Positions 8,645-17,991 are shown, numbered from the stretch's first letter. The stretch is 64,000 nucleotides of DNA from Desulfuromonas acetexigens (GCF_900111775.1 NZ_FOJJ01000023.1:1-64000), one strand, 5' to 3'. Made by a program: numbers and translations. Notes: generated by a model not told the origin, from the letters alone.

Positions 8645-8890
8645 CGGTTCGGTTCCCGCCACCTCCACCGCTAAAACAGAAGGGCGACCCCGTATGGACA
8701 CTCCCTTCTAAATTGTTGAAGGTAGCGGGAATTCCCGCCCTTCCCTGCGTCGATTTCCCTCGACTCGGTGACGAAATTATCCCTGGCTGTTTTTCCGACA
8801 TCGTGTCAGCGCTCGCGTTGATTCGATTCCCGCCCTCAAATGGACAAAGGGACGACCCCGAATGGGATCGTCCCTTTGAACTGGTGGAGG
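8645..8890. repeat. cluster of tmRNA 3'-end remnants (old attachment sites)
   Basis: Three pieces resemble the 3' end of the tmRNA gene at 20302-20658. Copy A (8645-8669, plus sense) reads through a T-arm into CCCGCCACCTCCACC and is followed by a hairpin. Copy C (about 8822-8834, plus sense) has TTCGATTCCCGCC. Copy B (8878-8890, minus sense) is GAACTGGTGGAGG, identical for 13 bases to 20298-20310, and is preceded by a 10-bp-stem hairpin exactly where the tmRNA terminator lies. The rest of 8549-9042 holds no gene that I can support. Confidence 0.55.
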
Positions 8891-9042
8891 GAACGCCGAC
8901 CTGCCGCAAAACAGTCTCAAAACCAGAGTACCCCGTAACTCCTTGATAATAATGGCCGAAGTCATCTCGCACAACCGCTTCCCGCCAACCTGACCAGAGA
9001 AACGATTTTCTCCCCTGATTTCCCGGCACCGGACGAGGGTGA

Positions 9043-9579
9043 CGGGTTTGCAGTTCAGCCGGCCACCGGGTGCGTAAAAGTTCGGTGGTCGATTGGTGTG
9101 CCGCGTTCGAGGACGCAGGGCTGCTGTTCAGCGTGAACATCTTTTCCAACTCGCCGACCCGGATCAGCGTCAATCCCCGCAAGGTCTACTGCATCGACCA
9201 CGCCCTGGTGGCCTCGGTCAGCTCCGGCATCCTCACCAACCGCGACAGCCTGTTGGAGAATCTGGTGTTCACCGCGCTGCGCCGGGTGATGCCGGAGATC
9301 TTCTACCACAAGACCCAAACAGGGCGGGAGGTGGACCTTGTCGCGCTGCTGCCAGCGCTGGGTCAAGAACGAGCCATAATGCTGGTTCAGGTCTGCGCCT
9401 CGCTGGCCGATTCCCGCGTCAAGCAGAGCGAGGTCCGTTCCCTCTCCGAAGCCATGGTTGAGCTGGCGGTGACAGAGGGGACCATCGTTACCTGGCGTAC
9501 CGATGAAACCATCCCCGTGGGCTTCGGCACCATCCAGGTCGTGCCGGTCTGGCGGTTTCTGCTAGAGATCGAGCCGTAG
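9043..9579 (+). pseudogene. C-terminal fragment of an AAA ATPase with DUF4143
   Basis: The frame opens just after a stop at 9040 and runs about 178 residues. It carries the C-terminal DUF4143 pattern: FEDAGLLFSVNIF, then VNPRKVYCIDHAL, then LLENLVFTALRR and the nuclease-like YHKTQTGREVDLVAL. Full-length members have an N-terminal P-loop ATPase and are roughly 400 residues; that half is missing and no ribosome site is apparent. It lies beside the tmRNA 3'-end remnants, so truncation probably happened when the island formed or decayed. Confidence 0.65.
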
Positions 9580-9635
9580 AGCTGCTTGATCGGTTACTTG
9601 GTCGGTACTTGATCGCTGAGCCGCTGAACCGAGGC

Positions 9636-9712
9636 GTGTCGCAAGCCATGTCGCGAGTTTGTCGCAAGTTCCCCCCCCAAGTCAGCCCTCAAGTCAGCCC
9701 CCAAGTGGCCGA
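9636..9712 (-). pseudogene. remnant of a Fic-protein C-terminus
   Basis: On the minus strand this reads GGELATNSRHGL, against GGGKLATDSRHGL at the end of the intact Fic protein at 11907-12941. The two DNA segments (9636-9672 and 11901-11940) agree at roughly nine of ten bases. Three CAAGTCAGCCC-type repeats adjoin it. It is best read as the scar of a second fic-like gene or of a local duplication. Confidence 0.4.
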
Positions 9713-9713
9713 C

Positions 9714-10388
9714 TTATTCTTCCTCCGGTTTTTCCTCTCCGGCGGATTCGATCTGCTTTACCATTCGGTCGAAATCACTTTCAAACAACCGGTCCTGCAC
9801 GATGCGGTATTTTTCGTATTCGCTTTCGGCATGGGTTTTGGCCAGCTCTGCCGATACCTTTCCCGCGTCCTGCAGAATCTCCCGGATTTTTTCCAGTTGG
9901 CGCTCAAAAAACTCATCGGTCAGGTTACCGCCGCGTTTGAGGCGTTCCACATCCATGGTCCAGCCCTGGATGGTGTAATCCTTGACGATCTGGTTGGCCC
10001 ATTTGCGGAACTGCACCGCCCGCTCATTCTCGATCTTGAAGCCGACGGCGATGATGGCCTGGAGGTTGTAGTGTTCAACCTCGCGTCGGACTTCCCGACT
10101 GCCCTCGGTTTGAACTATTAAGTATTGCTTAACAGTTGCCTCCCTCGTCAGCTCGTTGTCGGCAAAAATGCGTTTCAGGTGCTGGTTGATGGCGGGCACC
10201 GAGACATCGTAGAGGGTCGCCATCATTTTCTGGGTCAGCCAGATGTTTTCGTCCTCGTAGCGCATTTCCACGCTGGCTTCCGATCCTCCCCCAGCCGCGA
10301 CAAAGGTCAGATATTCGGCTGCCGAGGAGCGAACAATGGCCTTCTCTTTTTTATGAGGCTTCTGTATTTCCTTATCCTTATTTTTCAT
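9714..10388 (-). CDS. RhuM family protein
   Basis: A 224-residue protein of the virulence RhuM family. It has the N-terminal segment IWLTQKMMATLYDVSVPAI, which is an HTH-like region, followed by HYNLQAIIAVGFKI and RKWANQIVKDYTIQGW. The C-terminal part is the short variant ending in ESDFDRMV and an acidic tail rather than the longer form of about 330 residues. The molecular function is not established; these genes are frequent in mobile islands and beside restriction systems. Its ATG overlaps the stop of the next upstream gene, so it is translationally coupled to it. Confidence 0.8.
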   Translation of the reverse strand: MKNKDKEIQKPHKKEKAIVRSSAAEYLTFVAAGGGSEASVEMRYEDENIWLTQKMMATLYDVSVPAINQHLKRIFADNELTREATVKQYLIVQTEGSREVRREVEHYNLQAIIAVGFKIENERAVQFRKWANQIVKDYTIQGWTMDVERLKRGGNLTDEFFERQLEKIREILQDAGKVSAELAKTHAESEYEKYRIVQDRLFESDFDRMVKQIESAGEEKPEEE

Positions 10389-10975
10389 TCGATCCCTCCC
10401 CAGCCTTGATACCTGTCCCGAGACCAGCGGAGGTATTTCATCAGCTCCCAGCTGATCGATTCGGGTTCAAATCGCTCACTGTCAAAGTTGCCCCCGGACC
10501 ATTCCGTATAACTTTCGTGTTCCTCGTGATTCGGGTCTTTCAGCGCATTTAAAAATTCAAAGTAACCGGGCACGCCGCCCACATCTTCTGGCGGGCAGGC
10601 TCGTTGACCATCAAGGCAGGCCAGTTCCGTTCTCAGTTCAGGATTGGAATAGCGGCTTTCCTCAAGCACAAGTTCATGCTCCCAACCGTCTCCGAAATCA
10701 TACAGATAGCGGAAAGTGCGCCCTTTCTGTTTGATCAGATCCCCGAGACGATACCTGCCGCACACCAGCCCGTCTTCCTTTGATTCCGGATATTCCGTGT
10801 ATCGTTTATTCCCGATGGTGAACTCGTGCAGGTGGCTGTCGGTCCAACCCATGACAATCTGGATGACGTCGTGTAGTCGATCCAGCGTGATGCTGGCGGG
10901 CACGACAAAACGCCGCCAGATTGATGGTTCGATGTCAAGCAGCTGTATTTTCAGCAGATAAACTCGTTCGCTCAT
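10385..10975 (-). CDS. plasmid pRiA4b ORF-3 family protein
   Basis: A 196-residue protein matching the pRiA4b ORF-3/IS1096 TnpR-like family. Signature parts are IEPSIWRRFVVPA near the start, WTDSHLHEF, and YLYDFGDGWEHEL in the middle. The biochemical role is unknown. The start at 10975 was chosen because it forms a TAATG stop-start with the upstream gene, which also implies coupled translation. Its stop overlaps rhuM by four bases. Confidence 0.8.
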   Translation of the reverse strand: MSERVYLLKIQLLDIEPSIWRRFVVPASITLDRLHDVIQIVMGWTDSHLHEFTIGNKRYTEYPESKEDGLVCGRYRLGDLIKQKGRTFRYLYDFGDGWEHELVLEESRYSNPELRTELACLDGQRACPPEDVGGVPGYFEFLNALKDPNHEEHESYTEWSGGNFDSERFEPESISWELMKYLRWSRDRYQGWGGIE

Positions 10976-11385
10976 TACTTGCATTCTCCTAAATATTTTT
11001 CAAACCTGCGGCACATGCGCTCGAAGGCTTTTAATTCGGCCTGGGTCATCTGGTCGTAATGATCGGGCAGAATACCGTCATCAGCGACCGATTCGCGCAG
11101 CTTCTCCAGCGGATCGTCCTGATACTCCTCGTAGAGTGAAACCCTGCTGATAATGGACCCGCCAAGCAACCAGAGATGGCCACGATACTGGACGAAGGTC
11201 TTTCGGGCCAATCCCTCGTCATAAAGCGCCTGCAGAAAACCGACAAACCAGGGCAACAGCTTCTTGCCGTAGGCGAGATCCTCTTCAACGCCCATCCAGC
11301 TCTTCGGCCACCGGTCGAAATCCGGTGCCCAGGCGCGAAAACTCTCCGCTTCACTGTTCCTGTCGACGCTCATTTGTCTCGCCAT
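10975..11385 (-). CDS. hypothetical protein, coupled to the pRiA4b-like gene
   Basis: A 136-residue protein I do not recognise. It is predicted soluble, with many aromatic residues in the first half (FRAWAPDFDRWPKSWMG) and a helical charged C-terminus (LKAFERMCRRFEKYL). There is no signal peptide or membrane segment. The TAATG overlap with the next gene suggests the two products act together. Confidence 0.6.
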   Translation of the reverse strand: MARQMSVDRNSEAESFRAWAPDFDRWPKSWMGVEEDLAYGKKLLPWFVGFLQALYDEGLARKTFVQYRGHLWLLGGSIISRVSLYEEYQDDPLEKLRESVADDGILPDHYDQMTQAELKAFERMCRRFEKYLGECK

Positions 11386-11496
11386 AATCCCACTTTGACC
11401 AGACGTTGCACCAGGGCTCGGCGGCGCAAGTGTCCGTCCATAAATTTCTAAAATTCCTTTTGAAACGTAGCCTGAGTGGCATGTTGGCTGTAGAAC

Positions 11497-11829
11497 TTAC
11501 GCAGACTTCACGGCCCGAAAGGCCGAGTCGTCAGCCAGATGCAAATAGATGCGGCCGTTCAGCTCGCCATTTTCAATGACCGCCCAACCCCGACCGCAAA
11601 CCGGATCGTTTTCCTCCTGCCCAGACCAGGAAAATTCAAAACGTGGCGCATTACCGCATTGCTCCACCCGGCCATCCATATCCCCGGAGACCAGCCCAAA
11701 CTGAAACTGGCCGGTGCCGTCAGAGCCGATGCGGATGTATCCCGGCACCTCCATGTCGACGTATTCCTGGCCCCAGACCTCCATCTCGACGATGCGCCAT
11801 TTCCCGGTAAACGGTTTCATCTGCTTCAT
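11497..11829 (-). CDS. hypothetical small beta-rich protein
   Basis: A 110-residue protein with alternating hydrophobic and charged residues (WRIVEMEVW, YIRIGSDGTGQFQFGLVSG, GRIYLHLADDSAF) suggesting a small beta-barrel. I have no family assignment. It lies between the fic gene and the pRiA4b-like pair, with about 110 bp gaps, and could have been carried in separately. Confidence 0.55.
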   Translation of the reverse strand: MKQMKPFTGKWRIVEMEVWGQEYVDMEVPGYIRIGSDGTGQFQFGLVSGDMDGRVEQCGNAPRFEFSWSGQEENDPVCGRGWAVIENGELNGRIYLHLADDSAFRAVKSA

Positions 11830-11906
11830 AGGATGCCTTTCTGGTTACCTCACTCTGGCCCACCAAGGTGTCACAGCCCATGTCATAGCGTTGTCACAGC
11901 TCGGTG

Positions 11907-12941
11907 TCACAAGCCGTGTCGCGAGTCTGTCGCAAGTTTTCCACCGCCGTGTCGGGCCATCACTTGACGGCCCTTGTCGGTCAGACGGTATTTCTGCTTG
12001 CTGCTGCGCGGCTTGTCGGGGATGGTCATTTCAATCAGACCGGCATCCAGAGCCGGGAGCAGATAGGCCTTGCGGAAATGCTCATCATCTTTCAGCCCGA
12101 GCGCCTCTTTGAGCTGTTGCCGGGTCATCTCTCCGGCAAGAACTGAGAGCAGTCGAACTTCCGGGGTGACTTCCGGCGCTACTTCCGGGGTCGAGCTGGT
12201 CACCGTATCCAGAATCATCCGCAGCATGAATGCGATGAAGGGCGCCGAATTGGTCTTTTGGGTGCTTTCCTGAATGGCTTGGTAGTACTCGGCTTGATGC
12301 TCGAAGATCAGGCTTTCCACCGGGATGTCGACGAACAGGGGATTCCTGCGGGCCAGGATCAGGCTCTGCCACAGCCGCCCCATGCGGCCGTTGCCGTCGG
12401 CGAAGGGATGGATGAACTCGAATTCGTAGTGAAAGACCGAACTGGCGATGAGCGGATGGGCGTCGGTGGCGGCCAGCCAGCCGAAGAGGTCACCCATCAG
12501 TTGCGGCACCCGGTCGGCGGGCGGGGCCATGTGGATCACCTCTTGGCCCGCCATCACGCCCACGCCGCCATGCCGATACAGCCCTGTCTCGTCGATCAGG
12601 CCGGACATGAGTATCCGGTGCGCCTCCAGCAGATCCTTTTCCGATGAGGGTTTCCAGGTGTCGAACTGGTCGTAGGCGGCCAGGGCGTTCTTCACCTCAT
12701 GCACCTCGCGGGGCGGGGCGATGACCCGCTTGCCCTCAAGAATCGCTGTAATCTGCGCCTCGCTCAGGGTGTTGCCTTCGATGGCCAGCGAACCGCGAAT
12801 GGTGCGGATACGATTGATACGCCTTAGCCGCAAGGCTCTCGCCTGATCGGTGAGCACGGTCAATCGCCCGATGGCCTCGCTGATTGCAGCGACCCGGTTC
12901 AGGATCTCGGGAGTGATGGTGTAGGGTGGCTGATATTTCAT
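11907..12941 (-). CDS. Fic family protein with C-terminal winged helix
   Basis: A 344-residue enzyme that probably transfers AMP from ATP to a target protein. The catalytic motif HPFADGNGRMGR is complete, including the His and the anion-binding GNGR. An inhibitory motif of the S-x3-E-G type (SLAIEGN) precedes it, so this is a class II self-inhibited Fic. A TPEVAPEVTPEV linker leads to a winged-helix module ending SSKQKYRLTDKGRQ. The start at 12941 follows AAGGGAGA; in-frame GTG/ATG starts a few codons earlier overlap the hsdR stop. As last gene of the restriction operon it may act as toxin, regulator or sensor. Confidence 0.88.
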   Translation of the reverse strand: MKYQPPYTITPEILNRVAAISEAIGRLTVLTDQARALRLRRINRIRTIRGSLAIEGNTLSEAQITAILEGKRVIAPPREVHEVKNALAAYDQFDTWKPSSEKDLLEAHRILMSGLIDETGLYRHGGVGVMAGQEVIHMAPPADRVPQLMGDLFGWLAATDAHPLIASSVFHYEFEFIHPFADGNGRMGRLWQSLILARRNPLFVDIPVESLIFEHQAEYYQAIQESTQKTNSAPFIAFMLRMILDTVTSSTPEVAPEVTPEVRLLSVLAGEMTRQQLKEALGLKDDEHFRKAYLLPALDAGLIEMTIPDKPRSSKQKYRLTDKGRQVMARHGGGKLATDSRHGL

Positions 12942-12958
12942 CTTGTCTCCCTTTCGCA

Positions 12959-15900
12959 TCACGTCTTCGGATAGACAATGCTGTCTTTCGAACCACCCAG
13001 CCGGTCATAAACCTGACTACCCAGCCATTTGGAAACCACATCCTGCAGTTCCGGTTTGCTCATGTAATCGGTAAACAGCTCCTCATTGAGCTCCATGCGT
13101 TCGATAAACAGAGACTCCAGCACCTGGCGGAACACCAACTGGAACTTGTCGAGGGAGTTTACTTCGGCGGCTTTGCGCAAGGATTCGTTCTGGCTTGCTG
13201 CCTCGGCGATCTGATCGAAGAAAAGCTGATCCGCTTCGCTCAACTCGGCACCGAAACGCTCGTTGATGATGTCGATGAGGCGGGAGAGCGTTACGTATTC
13301 TTCGCGAACCTCTCCGGTGCCTACCTCACGCGGCCCGTCGAGCGGCTTGGCATACCCCTCGGCCAGATTGATCGAGCCTTCACTGATCTTCTGCAGCCGG
13401 TAGTAGTCAAGCTCCACCTCTTCATCGAACTGGTATCCCGGCCCGGTCTTGCGCTTGGGCAGTTTCAAGGCCAGGTGGCGCAGATAGGTAAAGAGCTTTT
13501 CCAAATCGCTGTCCTGATAGGGAATCACCTGACTCAAAAAGCTGTAGAGATTGCGAAACGCCTGGGTTTTGCCGCGCCACAGCTCGGCCTCGTCCTCTTC
13601 GTCGTTTTGTAGCTGGGCAAAGCGGGCCACCGCCTGATCAAGCAGGGCATTCATGTTCTTATGGTCGGCCGGGCTTTGGCGGCGCTTGGGCGCAAAGAAG
13701 ATGCGCGAGAATCCATCCACCTCGTCTTGCAGGTAGATGCCCGACCCGTCCAGCTCGGCTTTCACCTCGTACAGCCGATCCGGATCGACTTCCTCGCCCA
13801 TGACCGAACCGTCGTAATATTGGCGAAACGCCTCCTGAATGTCGTCCGGGTCGTTGACGAAATCGAGCACAAAGGTGTCGTCCTTCAGCGGATGGGTACG
13901 GTTCAGGCGCGAGAGGGTCTGCACCGCCTGAATTCCGGCCAACCGCTTGTCCACGTACATGGTATGCAACAACGGCTGGTCGAAGCCCGTCTGGTACTTC
14001 TCCGCCACCAGCAGCACCCGATAATCGGGCTTGGCAAAGGTCTCGGGCAGTTCCTTTTCCTTCAGGCCGTGATTCATCTCAACTTCGGTATAGGTCTTCT
14101 CGGGCACCTTGTCGTCTTCCACCGTGCCGGAAAAGGCCACCAGGCTCTTGATGGGATAGCCCTTTTCGCTGATATAGCGGTCGAACTCCTGCTTGTAGCG
14201 CACCGCCTCCAGGCGCGAACCGGTGACCACCATCGCCTTGGCGTGGCCGCCGATCTTGTGGCGGGTATGCTGCTGGAAGTGCTCAACCATCACCTCGGTC
14301 TTCTGGCCGATGTTGTGCGGATGCAGACGCATGAAGCGCGCCAGCGCCCGGGCCGCCTTCTTGCGCTCGACGTTGGGATCGTCCTCGGCTTTCTTGATCA
14401 GCTTGTAGTAGGTCTTGTAGCTGACGTAGCTCTTCAGCATATCCTCGATGAAGCCTTCCTCGATGGCCTGACGCATGATGTAGCGGTGGAAGGGTTCGCC
14501 ATTTCGGCCGAAGATGGCCAGGGTTTTATGCTTGGGGGTGGCGGTGAAGGCGAAGAAACTCATATTGGGCTGACGGCCGCGCTTGGCCATGGCGCGAAAC
14601 AGCCGCTCCAGCTCCGCTTCGCCTTCCTCTTGCGCTGCTTCACGGGCCTTGCGGATCAGCTCGGCACCACCCAGCACGCCTTTGAGTTCGGTGGCCGTCT
14701 CCCCCGACTGGGAGCTGTGTGCTTCGTCGATGATCACCGCGTATTTGCGCGTCGGTAGATGGCTGCTGCCTTCACCGCGCTCCTCGGCCATTTTCATCAG
14801 CTGGCTGGAGACGAAGGGGAATTTCTGCAAGGTGGTGATGATGATCGGCACGCCCGATTCCAGCGCCTCGGCCAGTTGCCGCGAGTCCTCGTCGATCTTC
14901 TGTACCACACCCTGACGGTGGTCGAACTGGTAGATGGTGTTCTGCAACTGGCGGTCGAGCACCACCCGGTCGGTGATCACCACCACGCTGTCGAAGATAC
15001 GCTCGTCCCGCTCGTTGTGCAGGGAGGAAAGCCGGTGGGCCAGCCAGCCGATGGTGTTGCTCTTGCCGCTCCCCGCCGAGTGTTCCACCAGATAGTTATG
15101 CCCGACGCCCTCGCTGCCCGCCGCCGCCACCATCTGCCGCACCGCCTGCAACTGGTGGTAGCGGGGAAAGATCATCGTCTCCTTGCGCACCTTCTTGCCA
15201 TCGTCGCTGACCTTCTCGTCAATATCCAGATGAAGGAAGCGCGCCAGCAGATCCAGCAGGCTGTCGCGCTGCAAAACTTCTTCCCACAGGTAGGCGGTCT
15301 TGTAGTTGCGGCCTTGCTTGTCCGGCTCATTGCCCGCCCCGCCATCCCAGCCCTTGTTGAAGGGCAGAAAATGGGTGCTGGTCCCGGCCAGGCGCGTGGT
15401 CATGTGGGCCTCTTCGGTATCCACGGCGAAATGCACCAGAGTGCGCTTGGTAAAAAGGAAGATCGGCTCGCGCGGGTCGCGGTCGTGGCGGTATTGGTGA
15501 ATGGCATTGGCCGCCGTCTGGCCGGAGAGGGGATTTTTCAGCTCAAGCGTCACCACCGGGATGCCGTTGACCGACAACGCCACATCCAGTGATTTCTTGT
15601 TCTTGCCGCTGAAATAAAGCTGCCGGGTGATGCCCAGCCGGTTGGCGCGGTAGCGCGCTTCAAGTTCCGGGTTGAGGCCGTGAGCCGGGCGGAAAAAGGC
15701 GATGCGCAGGGTTTTGCCGAAGCATTTGAAGCCGTGGCGCAGGGTGGTCAGCGCGCCGTGGGTGTCGAGCCATTTGGTGAGCGCCTGCAACACCCGCGCG
15801 CCGGTCTCCGCGCCGTGCAGGGCTTCGAGTTTCTCCCAGGTCTTGGCTTGGGTCTCGCGGATGAAGGTCAGCGCCTCGTCGGGGAAGATGGCCCGTTCGG

Positions 15901-15994
15901 TGTCGAAAGCGCCTGAGGCCAGTTTGTTGTAACCGTCATTCAGCAACACCGCTTCGATGGCGGTTTCAAAGGCGGCTTCGGAGGTTTGTTTCAT
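12959..15994 (-). CDS. hsdR: type I restriction enzyme R subunit
   Basis: A 1011-residue motor and nuclease subunit. The N-terminal third holds a PD-(D/E)xK nuclease region (VALSVNGIPVVTLELKNPLSG, then AIHQYRHDR). The helicase core follows, with HSAGSGKSNTIGW (Walker A), VIIDEAHSSQSG (DEAH) and FTATPKHKTL. It translocates DNA and cuts unmethylated DNA once assembled with HsdM and HsdS. Its ATG overlaps the upstream gene stop by four bases, so it is coupled within the hsd operon. The length is usual and no frameshift is seen. Confidence 0.95.
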   Translation of the reverse strand: MKQTSEAAFETAIEAVLLNDGYNKLASGAFDTERAIFPDEALTFIRETQAKTWEKLEALHGAETGARVLQALTKWLDTHGALTTLRHGFKCFGKTLRIAFFRPAHGLNPELEARYRANRLGITRQLYFSGKNKKSLDVALSVNGIPVVTLELKNPLSGQTAANAIHQYRHDRDPREPIFLFTKRTLVHFAVDTEEAHMTTRLAGTSTHFLPFNKGWDGGAGNEPDKQGRNYKTAYLWEEVLQRDSLLDLLARFLHLDIDEKVSDDGKKVRKETMIFPRYHQLQAVRQMVAAAGSEGVGHNYLVEHSAGSGKSNTIGWLAHRLSSLHNERDERIFDSVVVITDRVVLDRQLQNTIYQFDHRQGVVQKIDEDSRQLAEALESGVPIIITTLQKFPFVSSQLMKMAEERGEGSSHLPTRKYAVIIDEAHSSQSGETATELKGVLGGAELIRKAREAAQEEGEAELERLFRAMAKRGRQPNMSFFAFTATPKHKTLAIFGRNGEPFHRYIMRQAIEEGFIEDMLKSYVSYKTYYKLIKKAEDDPNVERKKAARALARFMRLHPHNIGQKTEVMVEHFQQHTRHKIGGHAKAMVVTGSRLEAVRYKQEFDRYISEKGYPIKSLVAFSGTVEDDKVPEKTYTEVEMNHGLKEKELPETFAKPDYRVLLVAEKYQTGFDQPLLHTMYVDKRLAGIQAVQTLSRLNRTHPLKDDTFVLDFVNDPDDIQEAFRQYYDGSVMGEEVDPDRLYEVKAELDGSGIYLQDEVDGFSRIFFAPKRRQSPADHKNMNALLDQAVARFAQLQNDEEDEAELWRGKTQAFRNLYSFLSQVIPYQDSDLEKLFTYLRHLALKLPKRKTGPGYQFDEEVELDYYRLQKISEGSINLAEGYAKPLDGPREVGTGEVREEYVTLSRLIDIINERFGAELSEADQLFFDQIAEAASQNESLRKAAEVNSLDKFQLVFRQVLESLFIERMELNEELFTDYMSKPELQDVVSKWLGSQVYDRLGGSKDSIVYPKT

Positions 15995-16641
15995 CGTTGG
16001 GTTCTCCGTTTGGCGGTGCGCACCCGGTAAAGGCGCTCGGTAAAGCCGCCTTCGTTTTCAAAATCGGCAGCCAACCGGGCAACCTGTCGATCAAGCAGAG
16101 AACAGGCCACGGCCAACAGGGTCAGGGCGGCGTTGGCCGACAGTTCGGGGTAAAGCTCGGTGGACTTCGTTGACATTGTGGACACCGTGGACGCTTCAGA
16201 GACTTGTCCACCCTGTCCAGATTGTCCACTGGGTCCACCTGACCGACTCACCGCCACCACCCACCTTGCCACCTCATCGGCGGTTTCACACCGCCGGTCG
16301 ATCAACGCCTGCCGTAGCGGATTTTCGCGCTGCCACTGCGCCAGCCCCCGTTGGCGCAGAAAATCTTCGTAGTCGAGCTTCAGTTCTTCCAGGCTGGCAC
16401 GGGCCACCTGAGTCAGTTTCAGTTCCATTTTCTTCAAGGTGGCCGAGGCCTGCGAACCCTCGGCGATGTTCTGCACCCCGCTGCGCGCCGCCTGCACCAT
16501 CTGGTCATGGGTGCGACTGCGTTTGCTGATGTATTTGTCGCAAAAGCGCACCGTTACATCATAGACCAGCTGCGCCACCTGAAAACTCTTCAGCTTGCGG
16601 TAGCCGCCATGCTTGGGAATCAAGGTTTCCTGCTCGGTCAT
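15991..16641 (-). CDS. four helix bundle (S23-like) protein inside the hsd operon
   Basis: A 216-residue protein. The first 120 residues match the four helix bundle family seen in 23S rRNA insertions and in mobile regions (KLKSFQVAQLVYDVTVRFC, then RSGVQNIAEGS, then ELKLDYEDFLRQR). A low-complexity Gly/Ser/Thr segment made by 9-nt repeats follows, then a helical tail. The ATG at 16641 has a GGAGGGA site; longer starts run into another repeat tract. Its place between hsdS and hsdR suggests an accessory to the restriction complex, but the role is unproven. Confidence 0.8.
   Translation of the reverse strand: MTEQETLIPKHGGYRKLKSFQVAQLVYDVTVRFCDKYISKRSRTHDQMVQAARSGVQNIAEGSQASATLKKMELKLTQVARASLEELKLDYEDFLRQRGLAQWQRENPLRQALIDRRCETADEVARWVVAVSRSGGPSGQSGQGGQVSEASTVSTMSTKSTELYPELSANAALTLLAVACSLLDRQVARLAADFENEGGFTERLYRVRTAKRRTQR
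16160..16240. repeat. two facing 9-nt tandem repeat tracts within the four-helix gene
   Basis: Four units of the form GTGGACnnn (16160-16195) are followed, after one 9-base spacer, by four units of the form nGTCCACnn (16205-16240). The second tract is the reverse complement pattern of the first, so the pair can fold back. A third short tract (GTCCACnnn) is at about 16670-16690 between hsdS and this gene. In protein the tracts give STVSTMSTKST and GQSGQGGQ. Confidence 0.75.
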
Positions 16642-16701
16642 CTCTCCCTCCACCAGGGGCCACTCAGTCCACAACGTCCACTGCGTCAACCAAAGCCCCG
16701 T

Positions 16702-17991
16702 TCACGCCGCCATCTCCTCGACTGAAATCTGCCCAGTTACGGCGGCGGTGATCAAGGCGGCGCGGCGTTCCTTGGCCAAGGAAATCGACTGCTGCATCAC
16801 TCCAGCAAGCTCTTTGGTTTTGTGCTGGCTCTCTTCCACGGCGGCAATGATGTTTCGTTGATCATCATGAGGCGGAACAGGTAAGCGCATTTCAAAAAAA
16901 TTCTCGGGATACAGCCTGAGACGAGACGACCAGACACCTTTCGACCAACGATTAACTTCGGCGACAAAGGGTTTGGAACGGCACAGCAGTTCGACGAACT
17001 CTGGCAGCAATAAACCTTTGGATGTGTAGACGTGGTAATCGGGGCTGACTATACCCTCAAGCGAGCTGATCCCCATCGCGCCCATCCAGCCCCACAAGGT
17101 ATTGATAACCAGATCGCCGGGATAGCAGAGTTTGTAGCCCGCTTTGTCATCAGCCTGAAACATGTAAACGTCTTTTTCAGAACGTGGGGTAACACCCGTT
17201 ATGTGCGATACGGTTAACAGTTCCTCAAGACCGGATTCAGAGCGTTGATCACGCACAGAAAATAAGTTCTTTGCCCGTTCAACCGTCCAATGCTTGGGAA
17301 TATCTCCCAGCCAGTCGAGGCCGGAGGGTTTGAGGGGGGCGTTGGGGTCGAGGCCGCGGGTGACGGCGCGGCTGATGAGGGCGGCGCGCTTTTCTTCCAG
17401 CAGGGCCAGCATCTTTTCCTTTTCCGCCACCAGCGCATCGATGCGCGCGGTTTCGCGGTCGAGGTAGTCGGCGATCAGGCGTTGGGTTTCGAGCGATGGC
17501 AAAGGGATAAGTGCATTACCAATGGCACCCTTCGGCAAGCCATATCTTGTGACTCCAGTTGCCTCCAATTCCAATTGGAGCGCAACAGGCCGTGACTGAA
17601 CACAACGGAAAAGAAATCGTCCCTCAAGCAAGCCGCTGTTTGGGCGCATGAAGGCGAGGTGATAGCCACAAATAAAGTCTTCCGCTGTGGCTTCAACATA
17701 TGCCGGGATACCAATGTCGTCCCAAGATTCGGAGTCCTTAGTAATGACGACATCACCAACCTCAAGATGAAATTTCTCGATCTCATCTTCTGTGGCAGTG
17801 GCCACCATTAGTTCGAGCTCGGGAGATACGCGGTCATTTTTGTATACGTCCGTGTAATTGCAGAGGCGAACCGGAATTTCATCTTCGATAGAATGCTTAT
17901 CGACATTGCTTACCGTGTAATAACAGGCCGCCTTTAATGGAACAGTTCGCCAACCGCTAGGCAGAGTCGAGAGCAGTTCGGTGGCTTTCAC
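16702..17991 (-). CDS. hsdS: type I restriction enzyme specificity subunit
   Basis: A 429-residue specificity subunit that sets the DNA target of methylation and cleavage. It has the standard layout: target-recognition domain 1 (LPSGWRTVPLKAACYYTVSN), a central coiled conserved region (YLDRETARIDALVAEKEKML), the PSGLDWLGDIPKHW entry to target-recognition domain 2, and a second helical conserved region near the end. Base composition is lower in GC around 17500-17950, as often happens in exchanged recognition domains. Start and hsdM stop overlap (ATGA). Confidence 0.95.
   Translation of the reverse strand: MKATELLSTLPSGWRTVPLKAACYYTVSNVDKHSIEDEIPVRLCNYTDVYKNDRVSPELELMVATATEDEIEKFHLEVGDVVITKDSESWDDIGIPAYVEATAEDFICGYHLAFMRPNSGLLEGRFLFRCVQSRPVALQLELEATGVTRYGLPKGAIGNALIPLPSLETQRLIADYLDRETARIDALVAEKEKMLALLEEKRAALISRAVTRGLDPNAPLKPSGLDWLGDIPKHWTVERAKNLFSVRDQRSESGLEELLTVSHITGVTPRSEKDVYMFQADDKAGYKLCYPGDLVINTLWGWMGAMGISSLEGIVSPDYHVYTSKGLLLPEFVELLCRSKPFVAEVNRWSKGVWSSRLRLYPENFFEMRLPVPPHDDQRNIIAAVEESQHKTKELAGVMQQSISLAKERRAALITAAVTGQISVEEMAA

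Noticed and set aside
8601-9182. A 193-codon frame on minus across the tmRNA-end remnants
   Set aside because: It runs through hairpins and att-like repeats, has no ribosome site, and its product shows repetitive non-protein-like composition.
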